64,000 nucleotides of DNA from Collinsella sp. (GTDB taxonomy: Bacteria; Actinomycetota; Coriobacteriia; Coriobacteriales; Coriobacteriaceae). The stretch spans positions 1 to 64,000 of the forward strand of contig DXZW01000018.1 in assembly GCA_019419455.1 (NCBI GenBank), written 5' to 3'. Below the pieces are notes generated by a model that saw only the letters and a program-made list of their open reading frames with translations, made no database searches and was not told where the DNA came from. Position 1 is the first letter of the stretch. Each line of letters begins with the position of its first letter. Shown here piece after piece: positions 49,340-57,995 of this stretch. A program made the translations under genes and the position numbers.

Positions 49340-50089
49340 ATGGCAGGCTCCCGGACATATCGCACGAAGGTGCTCGTCCTCGATAAGACGAAGCTCAAAG
49401 AGACGGACCTGATCTTGACCATGCTCGACGAACGGGGACGGCAGGTGCGTGCCGTGGCTAAGGGCGCGCGTAAGCCCGGCGGTCGCCTTGCGGCCCGCTG
49501 CGAGCTTTTCTGTACCGTCGATATGCTGCTCGCGCGTGGTCGCTCGCTCGACGTGGTTTCTCAGGCGGAGCTTATGGAGGCGCCGCTTGGCGCTGCGCCC
49601 GATTACGAGACGACCTGCGCCGCAAGCGCGATCGCCGAGGTTGCGCGCGTGTGCTCGTTCGAGGACGCCGAGGACCCGTTTACCTTTGCCATAACGCAGC
49701 GAGCGCTTGCCCTGGTGGGCAGCGGGCTTGACACGGCACATATGGACCTACTTGTGGCGGCATATGTCTTTAAGCTGCTGTCGCACGTTGGCTATCGACC
49801 CGATTTTTCGGCCTGCGTGCTGTGCGGAGACCCCATGCTGTCGTATTTTTCGCCCCAGGCGGGCGGTCTCATGTGCGGGTCGTGCGCATCGAGCGTTCCG
49901 GGTGCCGAGCTGGTGTCGACCGGTGAGGTCGCGTGGCTGCGCGCCCTCATGTCGATGACCTTCGATGCGCTTGTGGCCGAGAAAATCGACCCGCATACGG
50001 CGGCGTTCTTGCTCGGGCTTTCGCATGTTTGGGCCGCCACGCACACCGATCAGCGCCTCCGTGCGATGGAATTCATGTTGGGTCGGTGA
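49340..50089 (+). CDS. recO: DNA repair protein RecO
   Basis: 249 aa. RecO loads RecA on gapped DNA and anneals SSB-coated strands. The N-terminal OB fold has TKVLVLDKTKLKETDLILTMLDERGRQVRAVAKGARKPGGRLAARCELF. A helical domain follows and a zinc site is visible (CVLCGD and MCGSCASS). The ATG is 12 nt after era. It closes the mtaB-recO run. Confidence 0.94.
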   Translation: MAGSRTYRTKVLVLDKTKLKETDLILTMLDERGRQVRAVAKGARKPGGRLAARCELFCTVDMLLARGRSLDVVSQAELMEAPLGAAPDYETTCAASAIAEVARVCSFEDAEDPFTFAITQRALALVGSGLDTAHMDLLVAAYVFKLLSHVGYRPDFSACVLCGDPMLSYFSPQAGGLMCGSCASSVPGAELVSTGEVAWLRALMSMTFDALVAEKIDPHTAAFLLGLSHVWAATHTDQRLRAMEFMLGR

Positions 50090-50227
50090 TGATGCGCAGG
50101 CGCGGGCTGCTTGTGGTAACATACCGATCTGTTGGTACCTCGACCTTGGTTGCTCGCTCCACCGGCGGCTTCCCAGTCCGAGGCGAATCGAGTCGCCCGA
50201 TGGCGACGCAAAACGAAAGGTGAAACA

Positions 50228-50506
50228 ATGACTGTTTCCAAAGAGCGCAAGGCGGAGCTGACTGCCCAGTTCGGTAACACCCCGGTCGACACCGGCAACC
50301 CCAAGGTTCAGGTCGCCATCCTGTCCGAGCGCATCAAGGAGCTGACCGAGCACATGAAGTCCCACCAGAAGGACTTCCACACCCGTCGTGGCCTGCTCAT
50401 GCTCGTCGGCCGTCGTCGTCGTCTTCTCTCCTACATCAAGAAGAACGACATCGTCGAGTACCGTGAGCTCATCAAGGCTCTGGGCATCCGCGACAACATC
50501 CAGTAG
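50228..50506 (+). CDS. rpsO: 30S ribosomal protein S15
   Basis: 92 aa. S15 binds 16S helix 22 and, in many bacteria, its own mRNA. NTPVDTGNPKVQVAILSERIKELTEHMKSHQKDFHTRRGLLMLVGRRRRLLSYI is highly diagnostic. The ATG at 50228 follows AAAGGTG; longer in-frame forms lack a ribosome site. The leader (50090-50227) could carry an S15 site, but I could not define one. pnp follows, as usual. Confidence 0.97.
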   Translation: MTVSKERKAELTAQFGNTPVDTGNPKVQVAILSERIKELTEHMKSHQKDFHTRRGLLMLVGRRRRLLSYIKKNDIVEYRELIKALGIRDNIQ

Positions 50507-50521
50507 GATTTGTACATGCTA

Positions 50522-50552
50522 AGAGCGTCCTGCGCAGCGGGGCGCTCTTTTT
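50522..50552 (+). terminator. Rho-independent terminator of rpsO
   Basis: AGAGCG (50522-50527) pairs with CGCTCT (50543-50548), extended by CC/GG inside, and runs into TTTTT. Confidence 0.85.
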
Positions 50553-50619
50553 GTGTAAGGGCGCGAACAATCACGCTCTGAAGCGTGGCGGGGGCAGGGG
50601 GCCCGCGTCACATGAGAAG

Positions 50620-50642
50620 CCCGCAGGCAAGGGGCCTGTGGG
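50620..50642 (+). promoter_or_regulatory. pnp leader hairpin
   Basis: CCCGCAGGC (50620-50628) pairs with GCCTGTGGG (50634-50642), one G-U pair. It lies immediately before the AAAGGAG ribosome site of pnp. In other bacteria pnp leaders are processed by RNase III for autoregulation; a similar role here is inference. Confidence 0.4.
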
Positions 50643-50655
50643 GTAAAGGAGAACA

Positions 50656-52902
50656 ATGACACTCGTATCCAAGACCTTTGAGCTGTACGGCAAGACCTAC
50701 ACCTTCGAGTCGGGCGAGCTTGCCAAGCAGGCCACCGGCGCCTGTCTTGTCAAGCAGGGCGACACCACGATGCTCGACACCGTGGTCGTCTCCAAGGAGC
50801 GCAAGAACTACGACTTCTTCCCGCTGACCGTCGACTTCAACGAGAAGATGTACGCCGCAGGCCGCATCCCGGGTGGCTACCTCAAGCGTGAGGGCCGTCC
50901 CAGCGAGAAGGCCACGCTCACGGCCCGCATGATCGACCGTCCGATTCGCCCGAGCTTCCCGGACGGCTTCCGTAACGAGGTGCACATCGTCGCCACCTCG
51001 CTCGTCGCCGACCAGGTCAACCCCTTCGATGTCATCAACGTCATGGGTGCATCCCTGGCCATGACGCTCGGCGGCGTGCCCTTCGAGGGCCCGCTTGCCT
51101 GCGTGCGCATCGGCCGCAACGTGGAGACCGGCGAGTTTATCGTCAACCCCACCTATGAGGAGCGCGAGAACTCCGATCTGGACCTGGAGCTGGGCGGCTC
51201 TGCCGACTTCATCTCGATGGTCGAGGCCGGCGCCGAGGAGATCTCCGAGGACGACATGCTCGCCGCTATGAAGTTTGGCCAGGAGGCCCTCGCTGCCTTC
51301 TGCCAGGCCCAAGACGAGTTCGTCGCCGAGTGGGAGCAGGTCAACGGCGCTATCGTCAAGAAGGAGTACCCGCTCGACCAGCCTGTCGAGGAGGTCCAGG
51401 AGCGCATCTTCGCCCACTACGACGAGATGGCCGCTGCCCTGCGCGACGCCGACAAGCTTTCCCGCATCGGTAAGGTCGAGGCTCTGAAGGAGTCCATCCG
51501 CGCCGAGTTCACCGACGAGGAGCAGGCCGCCTGGGAGCGCGAGATCCCCGTGGCGCTCAAGAAGCTCGAGAAGAAGGCCATGCGCACCATGGTCGTCGAG
51601 ACCGGCGAGCGCGTCGACGGCCGTGCCGCCGATGAGATTCGCCCCATCATGGTGAAGGATAACTACCTGCCGCTCGTTCACGGCTCCGGTCTGTTCCAGC
51701 GTGGCCAGACCCAGGTGCTTTCCGTCCTGTCGCTCGGTATGCTCAACGAGGGTCAGCGTCTGGATACCATCGAGCCCACCGAGGGCAAGCGCTATATGCA
51801 CCACTACAACTTCCCGCCGTTCTGCACCGGCGAGACTGGCCGCATGGGCAGCCCCAAGCGCCGCGAGATCGGCCACGGCAACCTGGCCGAGCGCGCCCTG
51901 CTCCCGGTGCTCCCCGACGAGAACGAGTTCCCCTACGCTATTCGCGTGGTCTCCGAGGTCATGGAGTCCAACGGCTCCTCTTCGATGGCTTCGACCTGCG
52001 GCTCCACGCTCGCCCTTATGGACGGCGGCGTGCCTATTAAGCGCCCGGTCTCCGGTATCGCCATGGGCCTGATCCAGGAGGAGGGCAAGACCGTGGTCCT
52101 GTCCGATATCCAGGGTCTCGAGGACTTCCTGGGCGACATGGACTTTAAGGTCACCGGCACCACCGAGGGCATCACCGCCCTGCAGATGGACAACAAGGCC
52201 ACCGGTCTTACCTTCGACATCTTGGCCCGCGCCCTGCAGCAGGCCAAGGAGGGTCGCGCCTTCATCCTGCAGAAGATGCTCGATGTGATCCCCGAGCCGC
52301 GCCACACCACGCGCAGCACCGCTCCGCGCATCGTCTCCATCCAGGTTCCGACCGACAAGATCCGCGACGTTATCGGTTCTGGTGGTAAGGTCATCCGCGG
52401 CATCCAGGACGAGACCGGTGCCTCGGTCGACATCCAGGAGGACGGCACCGTCTTTGTCGGCGGCACCGGCGAGTCCGTCGACCAGGCTGTCGAGCGCATC
52501 AAGCTCATCATCAAGGTTCCCGAGCCGGGCGAGGAGTACACCGGTCGCGTGGTCTCCATCCAGCCCTTCGGTGCCTTCGTGAACCTTCTGCCCGGTAAGG
52601 ACGGCCTGCTCCACATCTCCCGCGTCGCCAAGGGCCGCGTGGAGAAGGTCGAGGACGTCCTCAACGTGGGCGACGAGGTCAAGGTCGTCGTCATCGAGGT
52701 CGACGACCGTGGCAAGATCTCGCTCGATCGTCTTGACAAGCCTGAGGCCCCGGCTCGCGCCGAGGGTGCCTCCGAGGGCGACGGCGAGCACTTCCAGCGT
52801 CGTGAGCGTCCGCGTCGCGAGCGCTCCGAGCGCAGCGACCGTCCGCGCCGTCCCGGCGACAACGGAGGCCGCAAGCCCCGCCGCCACCACGACGCCGAGT
52901 AA
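50656..52902 (+). CDS. pnp: Polyribonucleotide nucleotidyltransferase (PNPase)
   Basis: 748 aa. It is a phosphorolytic 3'-5' exoribonuclease of RNA decay. Two RNase PH domains are seen (FFPLTVDFNEKMYAAGRIPGGYLKREGRPSEK, then GSGLFQRGQTQVLSVLSLG...YNFPPFCTGETGRMGSPKRREIGHGNLAERAL and STCGSTLALMDGGVPIKRPVSGIAMGL). A KH domain (IRDVIGSGGKVIRGIQDETGASVDIQEDGTV) and an S1 domain (YTGRVVSIQPFGAFVNLLPGKDGLLHIS) follow. The C-terminus is an Arg-rich tail. The ATG follows AAAGGAG. RNase J lies downstream beyond two giant palindromes. Confidence 0.97.
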   Translation: MTLVSKTFELYGKTYTFESGELAKQATGACLVKQGDTTMLDTVVVSKERKNYDFFPLTVDFNEKMYAAGRIPGGYLKREGRPSEKATLTARMIDRPIRPSFPDGFRNEVHIVATSLVADQVNPFDVINVMGASLAMTLGGVPFEGPLACVRIGRNVETGEFIVNPTYEERENSDLDLELGGSADFISMVEAGAEEISEDDMLAAMKFGQEALAAFCQAQDEFVAEWEQVNGAIVKKEYPLDQPVEEVQERIFAHYDEMAAALRDADKLSRIGKVEALKESIRAEFTDEEQAAWEREIPVALKKLEKKAMRTMVVETGERVDGRAADEIRPIMVKDNYLPLVHGSGLFQRGQTQVLSVLSLGMLNEGQRLDTIEPTEGKRYMHHYNFPPFCTGETGRMGSPKRREIGHGNLAERALLPVLPDENEFPYAIRVVSEVMESNGSSSMASTCGSTLALMDGGVPIKRPVSGIAMGLIQEEGKTVVLSDIQGLEDFLGDMDFKVTGTTEGITALQMDNKATGLTFDILARALQQAKEGRAFILQKMLDVIPEPRHTTRSTAPRIVSIQVPTDKIRDVIGSGGKVIRGIQDETGASVDIQEDGTVFVGGTGESVDQAVERIKLIIKVPEPGEEYTGRVVSIQPFGAFVNLLPGKDGLLHISRVAKGRVEKVEDVLNVGDEVKVVVIEVDDRGKISLDRLDKPEAPARAEGASEGDGEHFQRRERPRRERSERSDRPRRPGDNGGRKPRRHHDAE

Positions 52903-52927
52903 CAGCCGTACATAACCAGCACCGCAA

Positions 52928-52956
52928 GGGCGACTCCGGACAGGGGTCGCCCTTTT
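52928..52956 (+). terminator. Rho-independent terminator of pnp
   Basis: GGGCGAC (52928-52934) pairs with GTCGCCC (52946-52952), followed by TTTTG. Its last bases (52951 onward) are also the start of the 38-bp palindrome arm. Confidence 0.8.
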
Positions 52957-53095
52957 GCTTGCGCCCGGGAGGGCCGCATATGAAGTTTCCTGCTCTACAG
53001 TCCTGCGCAAGACGGAAAGCACATTAAGTGCTTTCCTTTGCGTGCGGAACTCGCGATAAACTTCATATGCGGCCCTCCCGGGCGCAAGCAAAAGG
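52951..53095 (+). repeat. Nested palindromic element, copy 1
   Basis: Perfect 38-bp outer arms (52951-52988 and 53058-53095) enclose a 69-bp core. In the core, CGCAA (53006-53010) pairs with TTGCG (53038-53042), and inside it GGAAAGCAC (53014-53022) pairs with GTGCTTTCC (53028-53036) around an ATTAA loop. The core flanks are single-stranded in this model and match copy 2. The region 52957-53542 has no gene I can support. Confidence 0.92.
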
Positions 53096-53221
53096 ACTGG
53101 TTAGTGCCGCTCGCTATTTAGTTAGACAGTCTATTCAGTAGTCAGATTTCAGATCTGTAGATAGCCGCAGCAGCATCTTCCCAGATAAAATCGACCAAAA
53201 TAAACCTGTCCCTTTTTGGCA

Positions 53222-53354
53222 GGTTTCCCGTGGGGCGGGCACTGATGAAGTTTATCGCGAGTTCCGCACGAACAGGAGGCCACTTAATGTGGCCTCCGTC
53301 GTGAGCAGGACTGTAGAGCAGGAAACTTCATCAGTGCCCGCCCCACGGGAAACC
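53222..53354 (-). repeat. Nested palindromic element, copy 2 (inverted relative to copy 1)
   Basis: Perfect 32-bp outer arms (53222-53253 and 53323-53354) enclose a 69-bp core that, read on the minus strand, matches copy 1 at both ends. The arms share only ATGAAGTTT next to the core and are otherwise unrelated to those of copy 1. The central hairpin is GGAGGCCAC/GTGGCCTCC (53275-53283 with 53289-53297), differing at three pairs from copy 1, all compensated. Confidence 0.92.
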
Positions 53355-53542
53355 GGCGGGATAGACCGGTTTGGATGGGGCTTTGATGCATGGGTGGTCT
53401 GTTGGTGGGCAAATGGGTATCATACTGTGGTTATTGCATCGACTCTGCGATGCATGTTTGTACGTTCCCGGCGGTCGGTTTGCCAGAAGCGCCCCGTCGG
53501 TTGTTCCAGACCCGTTTCGAAGAAAGGAAACCACACTAACCT

Positions 53543-55213
53543 ATGGCAGCTAAAAAATCATCTCCCTTGAAGATCATCCCGCTTGGCGGCCTTGACGGCA
53601 TCGGCAAGAACATGACGGTCTTCGAGTGCGGCGACGACATGGTGCTCGTCGACGCTGGCCTCATGTTCCCGGATGACTCCCAGCCCGGTATCGACCTGGT
53701 GCTTCCCGACTACACCTATGTTCTTGAGAACGAGGAGAAGCTCCGCGGCATCATCGTCACCCACGGCCACGAGGACCACACCGGTTCGCTTCCGTATCTG
53801 CTGCAGGACCTCAACAATAAGGTGCCCATCTTCTCGAGCAAGCTGACGCTCGGCTTTATCGAGGGCAAGCTCTCCGAGTTCCGCATCCGCGCACCCAAGT
53901 TCCGTGAGGTCAAGGGCGGCAGCCATGTCAACCTCGGCGGCATCTCGCTCGACTTCTTCTCGATGACGCACTCCATTCCCGGCGCTCTGGGTGTGTTCAT
54001 TCGCACCAACCAGGGCACCGTTATGCACACCGGCGACTTTAAGCTCGACCAGACGCCCATCGACGGCGTCACGCCCGACTATGCCGCTATCAGCCGTTTT
54101 GCCAAGCAGGGCATCGACCTGCTGCTTTCCGACTCCACCAATGCCACGGTTCCCGGCTTTACCAAGTCCGAGGCCGAGGTTGGTCCCAACCTGTTGCACG
54201 CCATCAAGAACGCCCCGGGTCGCGTGTTCGTCGCGTCGTTCTCGAGCCACATCCATCGTCTGCAGCAGATCTGCGATGCCGCCCGCAAGTGCGGCCGTAA
54301 GGTCGTTGTGACCGGTCGCTCCATGCTCACGAACACCCGCGTGGCGCGTGAGCTGGGCTACCTCAACATCGATGACGCCGATATCATCGATGCCTTCGAT
54401 ATCGATAACCTGCCCGACGATAAGATTGTCGTCATGTGCACCGGTTCGCAGGGCGAGCCGCTGTCGGCCCTGTCCCGCATGGCCAATGGCGAGCACAAGA
54501 CGCTCTCCATCCACGAGGGCGATACCGTTATCCTTTCGGCAACTCCCGTTCCTGGCAACGAGAAGGCCGTCCAGCAGGTCGTCAACAGCCTGGCCAAGCT
54601 CGGCTGCGACGTGTGGGATAAGAACCGCGCTCTCGTCCACGTCTCGGGTCACGGTAGCCAGGAGGAGCTCAAGCTCCTGATGGCCATGGCCAAGCCCACG
54701 TACTTTATGCCGGTTCACGGTGAGGCCGTGCATCTGCGCGCCCATGCGCAGCTGGCCCGCAAGATGGGCATCAAGGACGATCATATCTTTATCCTCGATA
54801 ACGGCGACACGCTCGAGATGCGCGGTGGTATCGTCAAGCGCGGTACGCCCGTCGAGTCCGGTGTCGTTTACGTCGACGGCCTGCGTATCGGCGATACCGA
54901 CCCCATCGTCCTGCGCGATCGCCAGAAGCTCGCCAACGACGGTATGGTCACGGCCGTTGCCATCGTCTCCCTCAAACACAAGAAGATCGAGGCCATCGAG
55001 TTCTCGGGCCGCGGCGTCTCGTTTGCCATCGACGACCAGTTCTCCGAGGATGCCTCCGCGTCCATTATGAAGACGATCGAGAAGGGTAAGTTTAGCTTTA
55101 CCAGCAGCGGTTCCGATGCCATTCGCAAGGCCGTGCGCGATTCGCTCTCTAACTTTATCTGGAGCCGTACGCGCACCCGTCCGATGATCATCCCGGTCGT
55201 CATGGAGGTTTAG
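53543..55213 (+). CDS. rnjA: Ribonuclease J
   Basis: 556 aa. It is a metallo-beta-lactamase/beta-CASP RNase with endo- and 5'-3' exonuclease activity, central to mRNA decay. The catalytic motif is THGHEDHTGSLPYLL; HTGDFKLD, LLSDSTNA, beta-CASP blocks (VFVASFSSHIHRLQQI, VMCTGSQGEPLSALSRMA) and HVSGHGSQEELKLLMAMAKPTYFMPVHGE follow, then a C-terminal domain. The ATG follows GAAAGGAAACC. Its leader follows two large palindromes; TATCAT near 53420 is only a weak promoter candidate. ftsK starts 2 nt after the stop. Confidence 0.96.
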   Translation: MAAKKSSPLKIIPLGGLDGIGKNMTVFECGDDMVLVDAGLMFPDDSQPGIDLVLPDYTYVLENEEKLRGIIVTHGHEDHTGSLPYLLQDLNNKVPIFSSKLTLGFIEGKLSEFRIRAPKFREVKGGSHVNLGGISLDFFSMTHSIPGALGVFIRTNQGTVMHTGDFKLDQTPIDGVTPDYAAISRFAKQGIDLLLSDSTNATVPGFTKSEAEVGPNLLHAIKNAPGRVFVASFSSHIHRLQQICDAARKCGRKVVVTGRSMLTNTRVARELGYLNIDDADIIDAFDIDNLPDDKIVVMCTGSQGEPLSALSRMANGEHKTLSIHEGDTVILSATPVPGNEKAVQQVVNSLAKLGCDVWDKNRALVHVSGHGSQEELKLLMAMAKPTYFMPVHGEAVHLRAHAQLARKMGIKDDHIFILDNGDTLEMRGGIVKRGTPVESGVVYVDGLRIGDTDPIVLRDRQKLANDGMVTAVAIVSLKHKKIEAIEFSGRGVSFAIDDQFSEDASASIMKTIEKGKFSFTSSGSDAIRKAVRDSLSNFIWSRTRTRPMIIPVVMEV

Positions 55214-55214
55214 T

Positions 55215-57995
55215 TTGGCGCGCGGATCTGCAAAAAACGCCAAAGGCAATAAGGCCAATAACCAACCGGCATCTGCTAAGGGTGCCGGTTCCCATCTGCG
55301 TGCCAATAAGGGCCACGAGTCCGAGTTTGATGAGTTTGAGCCCCTGGTCGAGCCTTCGGCCAATCGCGATATCGCCGGTGTGGTCATCGCCGTTTTGGCG
55401 ATCGCGTCCTTCATTGCCGTGATCTCTCCGGCAACAGCGCCCGTGACGGCTGCGGTTGCCGGTTTCTACCACCTGGGCTTTGGTCTGGGCGCCTACGTGC
55501 TGCCGATCGTCATCTTGCTGTTTGCCGCCACGCTCTTTTTGGGTGAGGACTCGCCGCTCAACGTGCGCTCTGTTGCGGGCGGCGCCTTGGTCTTTATCGC
55601 CGTCGTCTCCATTCTTTCGCTGATGGTGCCGGGCACGAGCGATTCGTGCGACCTTATGTTTACGCCGCAGAACCTTTCCGTGTCGGGCGGCTACATTGGC
55701 GCCTTTATCGCAAGTGCCTTGCAAAACGCCTTGGGTAAACCTATCGCCATGGTTGTCTTGCTGGGGCTTGTCGTCGTTGGTTTGGTCATTATCGGCTTTT
55801 CGGTGGGTGGCGTTTTGCGCTCCGCACGCGATCGCGCTGCCGATTTTGCCGAGCGTCGACGTGCCGATGTCAATGCGAGCCCGTGGGGCGATGAAGAGGC
55901 CCTGTCTGTTCCCGGCGTCGCTCGTCCGCACCTGAGCATTTTGCGCCAGAAGGGGACTGACGCCGCGGTGACCACGGTCATGGGTGGCGATGTCGACCCG
56001 GTTTTGGATGACGACGAGGACGATGACCCGTTTGTCGACGTATCCGAGTCGGTTGAAGCCGAGCGGGCCAAGACCACGCTGCTGCCGCGCCGTCATGCCA
56101 AGAAGGGCAAGACGGTTCCCAAGCTCAATACGAGTGAGCCCGACCCGTCTTGGTCCGATAGCGAGATTGAGCTCACCGAGGGCGATGACGAGGACGACGA
56201 GGCTCCGATTGAGACCGCAAAGACAACTTTGCTGCCGCGTCGCCATGCAAAGCGCGGCCAGGTCACCGGACAGCTTTCGATGGAGGACGATCCGGACAAG
56301 GTTGACGAGTCCGAGCCGCCGTTTTCCGTGAATCCCGTCTCGGCCGCCCCCCAGATCCCCGACTTCCTGAAGCACCCCAAGGTCGCTGACGCCTCAACCT
56401 CTACGGCCTCTGCCGCTCCTGTTGCGGCTGACAATGGGGGAGCGAGCGACACCGCAACTGACGCCGAGGGCGAAGAAGAGGACGGCCTCAAGCTTCCGCC
56501 GCTCGAAATCCTGCATGCCAACCCGCAGTCGGCTTCCGCTGCGTCTTCGGACAAGGAGCTGGAGCAGACCGCTGAGTCACTGCAATCCACCTTGCTTGAG
56601 TTTGGCCGCAGTGCCCGCGTGGTCGGCTGGATCGCCGGCCCCACGGTGACGACCTTTAAGCTGCAGCCCGGTGAGGGCGAGCGTGTGAGCAAAATCTCGA
56701 GCCTCGAGGACGATATCGCGCTTTCGCTCGCTGCCCAGTCGGTGCGTATCTTTGCCCCGATCCCCGGCACCTCGCTCGTGGGCATCGAGATTCCCAACCG
56801 CAAGCGCCAGAACGTCAATCTGGGCGACGTGCTGCCCTATGTGAAGGGCGGTCCGCTCGAGCTCGCTATCGGCCGTGACGCCGAGGGCACGCCGGTCGTC
56901 GCCGACCTCGCCAAGATGCCTCACCTGTTGATCGCCGGTACGACTGGTTCTGGTAAGTCGGTGATGATCAACTCCATCATCACGACCTTGCTCATGCGCG
57001 CCCTTCCCGAGGACGTTCGCCTGATTATGGTCGACCCCAAGCGCGTCGAGCTTGCGGGCTATAACGGTCTGCCGCATCTCTATGTGCCCGTGGTGACCGA
57101 GCCTAAGCAGGCCGCGAGCGCTCTGCAATGGGCTGTGTCCGAGATGGAGCGTCGCCTGAAGGTTTTCGAGCGTCTCAACGTGCGTAAGATCTCGACCTAC
57201 AATGAAAAGCAGGCCGCCGGCGAGTTTGAGCATTACGACAACCCGCCGCAAAAGATGCCCTACCTGGTCATCATCATCGACGAGCTTTCGGACCTGATGA
57301 TGGTCGCCGGTAAGGATGTCGAGGCCTCGATCGTGCGTATTGCACAGCTGGGCCGTGCCGCCGGTATTCATCTTATCGTGGCCACGCAGCGCCCCAGCTC
57401 CAACGTGGTGACGGGCCTCATCAAGGCTAACATCACCAACCGCATCGCCTTTAACGTCGCCACGGGCATCGACTCGCGCGTCATCATCGACCAGATGGGC
57501 GCCGAGAAGCTCACCGGTTTGGGCGACATGTTGTTCTCCAAGGTCGACTGGGGCAAGCCCCGCCGTATCCAGGGCTGCTTTGTCTCGGACGACGAAATCA
57601 ACGAGATTGTCGAGTTCGTCAAGTCGCAGAGCGAGCCCGACTACCACGAGGAGATTCTGTCCGCCGTGGCGCCCGCTTCCATGTCCATGGCGGGTGGCGG
57701 CGGCATTGTCCGCACCGGAGTCGCCGAGCCGCAAGACGATGATCCGCTCATCTGGGAAGCCGCCCATATTGTGGTGGAATCGCAGCTTGGCTCCACATCT
57801 GGCCTGCAACGTCGTCTGAAGGTTGGCTATGCGCGCGCCGGGCGTATTATGGACATGCTGGAAGAAAAGGGTGTCGTCGGCCCGCCCGACGGTTCCAAGC
57901 CGCGCGAGGTCCTGTTGGACGAGGAGGGGCTTGCCGCGCTGGAATCTGTCGACGCCGAGATGGCACGTGAAGATCGTGAGTTTGGAGGATTCTGA
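55215..57995 (+). CDS. ftsK: DNA translocase FtsK/SpoIIIE
   Basis: 926 aa. It pumps chromosomal DNA through the division septum and, in species studied, activates Xer at dif. Four membrane segments lie in about 55-210, followed by an acidic linker with two copies of an AKTTLLPRRHAKKG-like segment. The motor has Walker A GTTGSGKSVMINS at about 576 and Walker B YLVIIIDELSDLMMV, with ATQRPSSNVVTGLIKANI. The C-terminal gamma winged helix (TSGLQRRLKVGYARAGRIMDMLEEKGVVGPPDGSKPREVL) recognises polar DNA motifs. The TTG start has ATGGAGG upstream. Confidence 0.96.
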   Translation: MARGSAKNAKGNKANNQPASAKGAGSHLRANKGHESEFDEFEPLVEPSANRDIAGVVIAVLAIASFIAVISPATAPVTAAVAGFYHLGFGLGAYVLPIVILLFAATLFLGEDSPLNVRSVAGGALVFIAVVSILSLMVPGTSDSCDLMFTPQNLSVSGGYIGAFIASALQNALGKPIAMVVLLGLVVVGLVIIGFSVGGVLRSARDRAADFAERRRADVNASPWGDEEALSVPGVARPHLSILRQKGTDAAVTTVMGGDVDPVLDDDEDDDPFVDVSESVEAERAKTTLLPRRHAKKGKTVPKLNTSEPDPSWSDSEIELTEGDDEDDEAPIETAKTTLLPRRHAKRGQVTGQLSMEDDPDKVDESEPPFSVNPVSAAPQIPDFLKHPKVADASTSTASAAPVAADNGGASDTATDAEGEEEDGLKLPPLEILHANPQSASAASSDKELEQTAESLQSTLLEFGRSARVVGWIAGPTVTTFKLQPGEGERVSKISSLEDDIALSLAAQSVRIFAPIPGTSLVGIEIPNRKRQNVNLGDVLPYVKGGPLELAIGRDAEGTPVVADLAKMPHLLIAGTTGSGKSVMINSIITTLLMRALPEDVRLIMVDPKRVELAGYNGLPHLYVPVVTEPKQAASALQWAVSEMERRLKVFERLNVRKISTYNEKQAAGEFEHYDNPPQKMPYLVIIIDELSDLMMVAGKDVEASIVRIAQLGRAAGIHLIVATQRPSSNVVTGLIKANITNRIAFNVATGIDSRVIIDQMGAEKLTGLGDMLFSKVDWGKPRRIQGCFVSDDEINEIVEFVKSQSEPDYHEEILSAVAPASMSMAGGGGIVRTGVAEPQDDDPLIWEAAHIVVESQLGSTSGLQRRLKVGYARAGRIMDMLEEKGVVGPPDGSKPREVLLDEEGLAALESVDAEMAREDREFGGF

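Noticed and set aside
50608..53091. 827-aa minus-strand ORF opposite pnp
   Set aside because: Antisense to pnp and running into the palindrome; composition typical of a shadow.
52951..53354. Palindromes as integron attC sites
   Set aside because: attC sites are conserved at the base of the hairpin and variable at the tip; here the core is conserved and the outer arms vary. No integrase is nearby.
52951..53354. Palindromes as retron msr-msd
   Set aside because: No reverse transcriptase gene is present in the window.
53289..53570. 93-aa plus-strand ORF between the palindromes and rnjA
   Set aside because: Begins inside palindrome copy 2, has no ribosome site and overlaps the rnjA start.
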